Source of the DNA: Enoplolaimus lenunculus
Taxonomy: Eukaryota; Nematoda; Enoplea; Enoplida; Thoracostomopsidae
Assembly (NCBI GenBank): GCA_030248215.1
Contig: JASANG010002617.1
Location: forward strand, 1 to 64,000
Direction: 5' to 3'
DNA length: 64,000 nt
Shown: positions 55,393 to 64,000 of the stretch, piece after piece
How the letters are laid out: the number at the start of each line of letters is the position of its first letter
Numbering within the stretch: the first letter of the stretch is position 1
Program-made: the position numbers and the translations under genes
The notes under the pieces: model-generated
Told to the model about the DNA's origin: nothing
Database searches by the model: none
Seen by the model: the letters and a program-made list of their open reading frames with translations, nothing else

Positions 55393-56440
55393 CAGTCAGC
55401 AACAGAGCCAGCCAGCAAAACAATCGAATTTTCGCCAGAATTACAACACGAAAACAACAAATGGAAATTCGTACAAGACCTGGTCTGCAGAAACTGTGGA
55501 AAGCGGGGACACATGTCTTACAATTGCCGTAGCATTCAACAGCATGCACCGCCACAAAGTGACATTCATGTTTGACATAGGTCAGGCCCGCCGAGTGGCC
55601 AAATTTCAGATTCAAACTATGAGCCACGTCCACTTATACCGACATGCACTCATTGCAAGAAGCGTGGACATACGGCTAGCGACTGCTGGTTCCGCAACGA
55701 CAATATTGCAAGCCAAAATTTCAGTCAAACAAATTATGGCAGCGCAGTTCAGGCTCAGTGTTCGTCCACCACCAACGGAGACACTTATCAAGCCTGTCGC
55801 AGCACCAACTACTGCCGTTGTTAGCCAATCACAGTCGCAACAACCCTTATCAAATACGCCTTTACGTAGTAACAACAATAATACAGCAGCGCAAACTGCC
55901 GCCACAATGCAGTCAACAACAGAGCCAGCCAGCAAAACAATCGAATTTTCGCCAAAATTACAACACGAAAACAACAAATGGAAATTCGTCGAGCACACAA
56001 AATCAGGCAAGACAAGACCTGGTCTGCAGAAACTGTGGAAAGCAGGGACACATGTCTTACAACTGCCGTAGCATTCAACAGCATGCACCGCCACAAAGTG
56101 ACATTCGTGTTCGACATAGGTCAGGCCCAACGAGTGGCCAAATATCAGATTCAAACTATGAGCCACGTCCACTTATACCGACATGCACTCATTGCAAGAA
56201 GCGTGCACATACGGCTAGCGACTGCTGGTTCCGCAACGACAATATCGCAAGCCAAAATTTCAGTCAAACAAATTATGGCAGCGCAGTTCAGGCTCAAAGT
56301 GTTCGTCAACCACCAACGGAGACACTTATCAAGCCTGTCGCAGCACCAACTACTGCCGCTGTTAGCCAATCACAGGCGCAACAACCATTATCAAATACGC
56401 CTTTACGTAGTAATAACAATAATACAGCAGCGCAAACTGA
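55393..56440 (+). repeat. ~517-bp tandem duplication in G3 gag
   Basis: Two copies starting CAGTCA(A/G)CAACAGAGCC at 55393 and 55910. Both contain the zinc-knuckle coding part (CRNCGKQGHMSYNC in the second) and a second knuckle (CTHCKKRAHTASDC). The second is slightly longer. Confidence 0.88.
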
Positions 56441-57295
56441 ATCTGCGCAAGTCAACATACTGCACCTCCAGTCATTCAACTGCTTGGGGTGTGCGCAAAA
56501 CTGGACAACCGGCCTTGGCAGCCTTGACGCCAGCTGGTTTTAAACCACATACTAGTACATATGTTGACGCAATATGTCATTTTACTAGCAAAGCGTCCAG
56601 ATTCTTAATGGAGGCTGAGATCGATGACTACACAATTGTAGGTTTAGTTGATACAGGTGCTTAATTAACACTCATGTGTGATGATGTGTTTGCACAGTGT
56701 TTCGCACATCATGAAATTGACACTAAGGATATTATCGATTGTTATGGTTTCGCTGAAATGGTTCTATACCATCCTTAGGTCACGCACAACACAATACGTT
56801 CGATTCAAAACTCCTCATGATGTACCCAACGGTACTGAGCTATTGTTTGAACCTGAACCAATAGGCAAACGAGAAGATCCGTTTATCGCCCCAAGTGCGA
56901 TGGTTAAGGTTAGCGATCAAAGTTTCTTTATACCAGTCACGAACGTCAGCGATAGTCCGTGCCGCCTTCACGACCTTACGCGCATGGGTAGAGTGTCAGA
57001 AGACGTTGACGCTAACGAAGTTATTCTCGATCGCGAAACTGCACTACAACATGTCGAGTCACTGTCGACCGTCGATCAAATCAATCAAAACAACAACAAA
57101 CTGTCTGTCGAAATCGCAAATGTTAATCGACATGACAAACGTCAACAACGGGCTGAACAAGTCACTCGTTTCTGTCAATCATTGAAGCACCAGTTGCAAC
57201 AAACATCCAATGTCGATTTGCCAGAAAAACTTAACTTTAACGATACTGATCTCGACGAATATGAGAAAGTTATTAAAGATCATGTTGCATAGCGC

Positions 57296-58100
57296 ATGAT
57301 GCAAATGACACTTTCAGGTTTGCTTATGGAATTCTGTTTGTGGTATCTTGACGACGTGATCATATATTCGCCAACAATCTGGGATCACTATTATGACATC
57401 AACCAAGTATTTCAGCGACTACGTGATGCTTGTCTTAAAATCAAACCCAGCAAGTGCGACTATGCGAAAAAATATTATTTTTAGGTGATCAAATATCAGA
57501 AGACGGTTTAGCGCCAAATCCTGAAAAAGGTTAAGGCAATTTTAGAGAGCCCAATACCATAGACGGCCACTGATGTCCATGCTTTTTTAGGTCTCACCGG
57601 CTATTATCGTCAATTCATCAAAACTACTGCACAATCGCAAGTCCACTTTACGATTTAACACACGGTAAGCTTAAGAAAGTCCAATTAAAAGAACGCTGGA
57701 CTATAGACTGTCAAAACGCATTTGATGCGTTGAATCGACATCTAACTGAAGCACCAATACTAGCGTATCCGGACTTTACCAAGCCGTTTGTTCTATATAC
57801 TGACCCAGCGATACTGGATTAGGTTATATTAGCTCAAAAAAGCCTTGACGGTAAAGAACGTGTGTTGTGCTATGGCAGTCGTAAATTAACCGACGCCGAA
57901 ACGCGTTATGCGATCACTGAAAAAGAGTGTCTCGCTGTTGTCAAGGCGCTAACACAAATTCGTCCATATTTTCTTGGCAATTATACAACAATTATAACTG
58001 ATCATTCGGCTTTGGTTCAAAAAGCAAAGCTCAACAATCAGCTTTGTCTATTGCTCGTGCACGTGATAGATATATTGCCGCACATATCGACGCTGTAGAA
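57296..58100 (+). pseudogene. G3 copy B RT end and RNase H
   Basis: RT motif WYLDDVIIYSP, then the thumb and FLGLTGYYRQF-like stretch, then RNase H motifs (ETRYAITEKECLAVV, TIITDHSAL). Confidence 0.8.
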
Positions 58101-58299
58101 CGCAGTGATCATACATATGTTCGCGGTCCGGCTGCATTACCATCAAACGTGATACAGCCTCCAACACAAGAAAATTATGTGTTGGTTGACAATAATTTAG
58201 TAGGGTGCCTTGACGCCGAAAGAGCGGACAACACTGCTACTGGTGAAAATAATATTGCAGAGTGCCTTGACGCCGAAAAAGCGGAAGACGCAACTGCTG

Positions 58300-59718
58300 G
58301 AAATAATAATAATTATATAAATAATAATACTAACGTGCAACGACCACAACAAGGTTTAAATGTCTATATGGAACATTTTTCGACGGTATCACCATGGGAT
58401 AAAACTCAATTAGTCGACGCACAGCGTCATGATGATAAACTTAAAAAGTTGATTCAGTATCTTGAAACACAAGAAATGTCAGAAGGCATCGATCGCATCG
58501 AAAAGCGATGGATCTTAGATCCTGAACCGTATTATGTCATATTCTATGAAGTTTTGTTTCACATTGCAAGACCAACGCGTCCAGCAACAATCGATTTTGC
58601 CGAATTGCAAGTCGTTGTTCCTGAAAATTTGCGCCTACCGTTACTTGAACAATATCATAGTACCAAGTACGATGGTCATGTAGATGCAAAGAAGGTATTT
58701 TGTAAGTTGACACGTAAGTTTTATTGGCCAAGCTGTATGAAAGACATTTCAGATTTTATAGAGACATGTATTCCGTGTTCTCGTTTTCGACAAGGTCCAA
58801 ATCGCAAAGGACCATTACAACCAATTCAGCCAATTTTTCCGTTTCACATGATCGGAATCGATTTTGTAGGTCCATTGGCTGAAACACCATCTGGAAATAA
58901 ATATATACTACGTGTCGTTGACTATTTCCCAAAATGGGCAGAAGCGTACGCAACGCCAGATCAAACTGCCTTGACGGTAATAAATATCATCATAAATGAG
59001 TGGATCCCAAGACATGGCGTTCCACGCATTATATTGTCCGACCAGGGATCAGCGTTTATTTCAGAGCTATCTGAATTGACGGAAATCAGAACGCGTATTG
59101 CATATTCAGCGCCTTATCACCATCAGGCAAACGGTTTAGTTGAGCGCTGGAATCAAACATTGGTTAAACTGTATGAAAGACATTTCGGATTTTATAGATA
59201 CATGTATTCCGTGTTCTCGATTTCGACAAGGTCCAAATCGTAAAGGACCATTACAACCAATTCAGCCAATCTTTCCGTTTCATATGATCGGAATCTATTT
59301 CGTAGGTCCATTGGCTGAAACACCGTCTGGAAACAAATACATATTATACTGCCTTGACGGTAATAAATATTATCATGAATGAGTGGCTCCCACGACATGG
59401 CGTTCCACGTATTATATTGTCTTACAAGGGATCAGCGTTTATTTCAGAGTTATTTAAATCTGAATTGACAGAAATCGGAACGCGCATTGCATATTCAGCG
59501 CCTTACCATCATCAGGCAAACGGTCTAGTAGAGCGCTGGAACCAAACATTGGTTCACATTCTTCGTCCGCTGTCCGAAAAATACGGTTCAGCGTGGGATA
59601 CATTACTCAACGCTGCGTTGTTCGCATATCGCACAATTCCGCATGCAACCACAGGTCAAACGCCCTACTTTATGGTGAAAACCAAATATATCCGGTACAG
59701 ACAAAAGTTACACAGGAC
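58300..59718 (+). pseudogene. G3 copy B integrase, partly duplicated
   Basis: Zinc region (HSTKYDGH..CIPC), core motifs GIDFVGPL, LSDQGSAF and HQANGLVERWNQ. A second copy of about 430 bp starts at 59169 with the same CTGTATGA word as 58733 and repeats the CIPCSRFRQGPNRKGPLQP stretch; the rest of the core then follows from 59354. Confidence 0.85.
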
Positions 59719-60109
59719 CAGGGTGCAACCGGAATTACGGTTCCGGCATTTTTTCACCTTCCGGTTCCGGTTCCGGTAAATTTTTACCGGATTTAAAAAT
59801 TCCGGTATTATAATTTGGCCGTTTTCTTAACTTTGCTAATTTTTAAGAATCTCTCTTGAAAGCCACTTGTACTCCGAATATAAGCCATTGATGGTGGATT
59901 TCACTTCAGTCGATGATGAAAATCTAAAATACAACAAATAAAATGAATACCTATGTTCGACTAAGGTTATTTCACAAATAATAGAGCAAAAAATAAGATT
60001 AAAATGAAATTTTTGGTGAAATGCATTTTTCACTTTCCGGTTCCGGTAAAATTTTCAAATTCCGGTTCCGGTTCCGGTTCCGGTAAATTGTAATTCCGGT
60101 TGCACCCTG
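59719..60109. mobile_element. hAT-type MITE, copy 2 (391 bp) with perfect 8-bp target duplication
   Basis: Ends CAGGGTGCAACCGGAATTAC and the reverse complement, with TTCCGG hexamers next to both. CACAGGAC is duplicated exactly on both sides (59711-59718, 60110-60117). Inserted in the G3 copy B integrase region, so it is younger than that element. Confidence 0.95.
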
Positions 60110-60329
60110 CACAGGACATATACGTTTCGCAATTATTTGAGGAATTAACTCGCGCATGGGCTGAGGCAGCTTATCACATCGAACAAACACAAATGAATTA
60201 TAAATATTATTTTGACAGGCGCGCTCGCACGTGTAAGTTTCAGGTTGGCGATCTCGTGTTGATGAAGAAAATCCAACTACTCGATCCAAAGCAAATCACC
60301 AACAATTTCATCCGGAGTTCGAAAGATTG

Positions 60330-60761
60330 TACCGTGTTGTCGACGTGAAAGATCCCAACATCAAGTTGATTCCTGTTGGTACACCATGCAGATCTCCAAA
60401 GTGGTATAACAAGAAACAGTTTAAATTGTTTTCAGACTCTGTTGAGGATTACACAAACTATGAGCGTAAGCTTAGGACTGGCCACCGCGAAGCCTCAGAT
60501 AATATCGATGCATTATGCGGCCCATGCAAATGCAGTTTCAACACTGAAGCCACACGTGGATTAAAGAAAACTTGGATTCAGTGCGATTATTGTCTAGAGT
60601 GGTATCATATGGAGTGTGTTAATTTAACTGAGGAACCGCCGCATGCGGTATGGCATTGCTCTAAGTATGAGCACCTGTTAGTAGATCCACAATGCCTATA
60701 TGGTCGGCATGCCTTTATGTTTAATTGCGTTTCAGTTATGCACATTTTAGTTTCACAATAA
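60330..60761 (+). pseudogene. G3 copy B C-terminus with PHD finger
   Basis: After the integrase C-terminal part (DRRARTCKFQVGDLVLMKK, before 60300) the frame 60327-60761 holds CGPCKCSF..., WIQCDYCLEWYHMEC, VNLTEEPPHAVWHC: the C4HC3 order and the W/Y-H core of a PHD finger. PHD fingers read histone H3 tails. Retroelements of the chromovirus group carry a chromodomain at this place; a PHD finger would be an analogous targeting module (inference). Confidence 0.75.
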
Positions 60762-61740
60762 TTTCAGTTTCAAATAACCACTCTTTATTTTAAAATAACC
60801 AACAAATCAAAACTAAACAATAAAATCAATACTATCAGTTTGCATGTGAGCATGGGACACATTAACCATAAAAATTGTCAATTTACCAAAAATTGTTGGA
60901 GCGGGTTAGGCCCTCGTCCATATACACAGCGTGCGTTTATGTATGTATTCAGTATATGTTTCACTGGATTGCTAGCTTGCGCCTATTTAACAATAGCCAT
61001 CACTACGTGTGCACTTAGTTATTCACAATTGCTAGCAATTAGCGTAGGTAAGCAATCACCAACCCAGTATTGCTGCCCCACTAAGTGTTGCTTTTGCTAT
61101 TTGTTTCAGTGCTATAGTATTACAGGCTTCTCCACAGCGAGGGGCTGCCCAGCACTTTTCGAAATTTTCATTCCCCCCGGCAAAAATTTTTCCGCCCCCC
61201 CTAAAGGCCCCCCGGCGAATTTTCGGCCGCCCCCAGCAAAATGCTCCCCTACAAATACCGGTAGTAACTCAATAATGAGCTGAAAAAAGCACAATTATAT
61301 AAAGACCGTTTCAGGGCATACAGCATTCGAAAGTACCTTGCAGCAACAAGTTCAATTCGTCTGAGCCTTATGACAAACTGAAGCTGTGACTAATTTATAA
61401 AGTATATGTTAGTCACAGTTTCAATTATAGATTATTTATTTTTTATATAATTGTGTTTCTTTCAACTTCTTGTAAAGTTGTCAGTAATATTAGTTAAAAT
61501 TATTGTTATTAGCGTTTGCGCGGAATTTATGTGATGTTGAGCGATGAGTAATCTTCAGTTGAGTTGGAAACACGATCTAAAATAAAAAATGGTCCAAAAT
61601 GTCGGCTTGCAACGCCCCCCGGCGGAAATTTTCAAGCTGTGGAGAAGCCAGTATTATATGCTTTATAGTGCTAATCAACGCTAGTCGTTTTCACTTGCTG
61701 TGTTATACCGCTTTAGTCTTCCAACGCGTTATAACTATGG
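60762..61740. other. G3 LTR/leader region and G/C-rich repeat remnant
   Basis: 60762-60880 matches 54541-54690. 61140-61245 is a run of CCCCCC-rich blocks with AAATTTT spacers, like those near 15040-15400. No gene is supported up to the next gag start at 61738. Confidence 0.45.
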
Positions 61741-62480
61741 ACGATGACAATCCATTTCGTAACGAGAGACCTGGTTTTGTTGTCGAACGAGTTCCGCGCA
61801 ACGAATTGCATCCAAAACATCCAGCTCGTGTTGCAGCATATACATTTCCTAACCGCGATTGGTGGTTAATTACGAACATCCAGACATGTTGGAACCGTGC
61901 ATGCAATTATTGACCAACACACGCACCAACATCTACAGTTGTGATATCGAAGGATTCAATTTTAGCGCGAAACAGCGACGTACGATGTCCATTCTCCAAG
62001 ATCCGTTAAACGCGCATTTCATTCCGCAGTCGTGCCGTTCGTTTTTACAGCTTGATTGGTTGGTTCAACCAGCTATACCAGTTTGGAATGTTCGCGCACG
62101 CACGTTGCAGATAGCCAACACAGAAAATTTGGTTATCAATTTCGACTTTGCTGCATTTGGAACTGAGTGCCCTGACGCTCTTTATCAATTCTTGTCGAAC
62201 TCATATTACACCAAATTATGGAGGAGTTTTAAAAATGACAAAAACGGAATACGCATCACAGGACATTATGCTACATGACTTACTAATTGGACACTACACA
62301 CGATTTCGTGACATACTACTTAACCGTAACAGTCCAAACCAAGCTTGGCATACATGGTTGGACATGGTACGCCGCTATCTTCTACCACGATTACATGTCG
62401 AAGCTAATCCGATAGGTAGCCTTGACGCCTTACAAAAACAGAAGCAACGATACTACGACGAATGTATCAAGGCTGGACTG
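61738..62480 (+). pseudogene. G3 copy C gag start region
   Basis: Begins MDDDNPFRNERPGFVVERVP, the counterpart of MDDDIPFHNKGPGF at 54703. Frames through 62480 read gag-like sequence with no enzymatic motif. Broken. It marks a third copy of the family. Confidence 0.6.
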
Positions 62481-62483
62481 TAA

Positions 62484-63246
62484 ATTGCACAGACTGGGCA
62501 TCCAGGGGTTCATCCTGTATTTTAGCGATATCAATGGACAATTACAAGCCAAACAAATACCAAACACAATGACAGATGAAAAATTATAGACTTAACTTGG
62601 AAACGTAACATACCAGACTTTTATGCAGAGTACATAAAAGAAAAGATTGGAGACAAGGACTACCTGACATACCATATTACGATTTACCGGAAGATTTACA
62701 ACAATCTGTTCCGTGGTATAGAGACCCAGACACTGAAAAAGCACAAGACTATTACTAATCTAAAACAATACACCAAGACGGTATTTCACACATTGACTAA
62801 GCAGAAATTTTGAAACTAGAATTAGGGATCGACCGAATCCGAGATCCGGATCCGGGCCGGATCTCTGCAATTTTTAAGATCCGGTAAAATAAACTACCGG
62901 ATCTCATGATCCGAAATTTGACATACAAACAAAAACATACAAATATTGGTGTATGTATTTCAACTATGCGTACGTAATCTAATAAGCACTGTGTGAGCAT
63001 TAATGCTTTGTTGGAATGTCAGGTTAATGACATCCACGTGGAGACCAGTGTTGTTGCGGAAGAAGAACAAACTTAAAAATTTTAAAGACTTCTTTTTAGT
63101 TGCTTTAAGTTTTGTTGACTAATTTTGCGAAACAATCAGTTGAACTTTTTGTATTTTATATACGTTAGGTATTGAAAAATTATCTAGCTAGTAAGATCAG
63201 GATAAAACATGCGTTTATAAACTATTCTTAACGACTATAGTGAACT
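62484..63246. other. Non-coding; one end of a GATCCGG-rich element
   Basis: 62820-62915 has several GATCCGG/CCGGATC words starting at TAGGGATCGACCGAATCCG, which looks like one terminal region of a hAT-like element; no partner end or target duplication was found. Otherwise nothing recognisable. Confidence 0.4.
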
Positions 63247-64000
63247 ATGTCACGACGTAACATACGTGTACCAGAAAAATTACAACAACGTAAAGCGGTG
63301 AAACGTACTCGTCCACCATCTCCGACGCAACAGACTATTTACTACGGTAAGAAAGGACGTATTATTACTTTTGATAAAGCACCGGCTTCACCGCGCCGGT
63401 CTCTACAGATCGTTGAGAGTGTTAAAAGCCCTCAACCAACAACATCGAAATGTGCGACTGCCTTTACGGTCGACGAAAATTGGACAACAAACTCTAGCAG
63501 AACGTTTACCTGAACGACCACCACCAAAACCGGGCTTAAGAAAGTACATTGATATACATACTGGCGAAATGCTAGCACGTGAAATACCACGTCGATACCC
63601 AGAATTTGAATATCCATTTTTCGACGGTGAACGGTTGTGGCAACAACAAGAACAGTTCCAATTTCACTTACCAGCTATGTATTTTTTGATGTATCAACCA
63701 CCTAGATTTAAGGACAACCAGACTGATTGGTTACGTGTACGCATCGCAGAAATTGCTAACAAATTTAAGGAAGAACTACAGAACAATTTAGTACAACGTA
63801 TAGCAACTACGACAAACCGTGACTTTATGGACCAGTTATGTGCTACAGAAGCATACTTTATTGAAACATCACATAAAACTGGTGTATTAGAATTAACAGA
63901 CACACATTACATTGACGCGTTGCGAACTTTGGCTGCATTTGTACGTGATAGAGTTATCCGCGTGATCGGACGTTGCGATCGAAACATGTTTTTACCATGG
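63247..64000 (+). other. Coding-like sequence running off the right edge, unassigned
   Basis: Frame 63247-63513 is basic and Pro-rich (MSRRNIRVPEKLQQRK, RTRPPSPTQQ). A second frame is open from about 63485 to base 64000 (includes EMLAREIPRRYPEFEYPFF). Neither shows a domain I know. Both lie downstream of a G3 gag start, so part of the retroelement is likely, but this is not proven. Confidence 0.4.

Larger units (their letters stand above)
54703..60761 (+). mobile_element. Ty3/gypsy element, family G3, copy B, ending in a PHD finger
   Basis: gag start (MDDDIPFHNK, 54703), gag with zinc knuckles (to 56543), protease (LVDTGA, near 56650), RT (YLDDVIIYSP, near 57350), RNase H (TEKECLAVV, near 57925), integrase (58300-59700), integrase C-terminal part (60110-60350) and a PHD finger (60520-60680). 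Broken at many places, with internal tandem duplications (55393-56440 and about 58733-59590) and a hAT-type MITE inserted in the integrase region. Confidence 0.8.

Noticed and set aside
55205-56369. Cys-rich minus-strand frames (for example 55612-56172)
   Set aside because: They are the antisense of the duplicated zinc-knuckle gag region of G3.

Overview
The window is nuclear DNA from an invertebrate animal. It is AT-rich and intron-bearing, it carries exons of two animal genes (a TGF-beta family ligand and the giant ubiquitin ligase UBR4), and it is otherwise packed with transposable elements. I cannot name the lineage. Degenerate TTAGGC-like hexamer tracts recur in the left half. There is no sign of bacterial, organellar or rRNA sequence.

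Left part, 1-15.6 kb. Dispersed repeats and a tRNA-like hairpin come first, then a small acidic repeat ORF behind a TATA box, then a minus-strand TGF-beta ligand gene (8169 to 6130, two exons). From 8.9 to 14 kb a piece of a UBR4-like gene is tandemly repeated: two full units of about 2.08 kb and one broken third unit, each full unit with an ordered, phase-compatible set of exons.

Middle, 15.6-28.9 kb. Two different Tx1/L1-like LINEs lie head to tail on the minus strand. LINE-1 (5' end near 21419) has intact ORF1 and a 1089-residue endonuclease/reverse transcriptase ORF2, whose end runs into a 32-bp palindromic tandem array and a (TA)n tract. LINE-2 (22.4-28.35 kb) is a dead relative. In both, ORF1 carries an RRM-like region, a CCHC knuckle and then a NADAR domain, an ADP-ribose N-glycosidase fold. 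Between the LINEs, and again upstream of LINE-2, lie tandem ~472-bp units that are reiterated LINE-2 3' ends (ORF2 C-terminus plus 3' UTR), so each LINE 5' end abuts the 3' tail of the next.

Right part, 28.9-64 kb. Old LTR retroelements of the Ty3/gypsy type fill this region: one on the minus strand (28.9-37.2 kb, with a threefold tandem RT segment), one on the minus strand with an envelope-like region between gag and protease (43.0-51.7 kb), and at least three overlapping degraded copies of a plus-strand family (51.7-64 kb), one of which ends in a PHD finger. They are interrupted by non-autonomous hAT elements with 8-bp target duplications (three copies of a ~390-bp family, and a 1.64-kb element at 39.7-41.3 kb). 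A probable first exon of a small membrane protein lies at 41.8-42.0 kb.

The strongest candidates for something undescribed are the NADAR-bearing LINE ORF1 and the head-to-tail LINE array with multiplied 3' tails.
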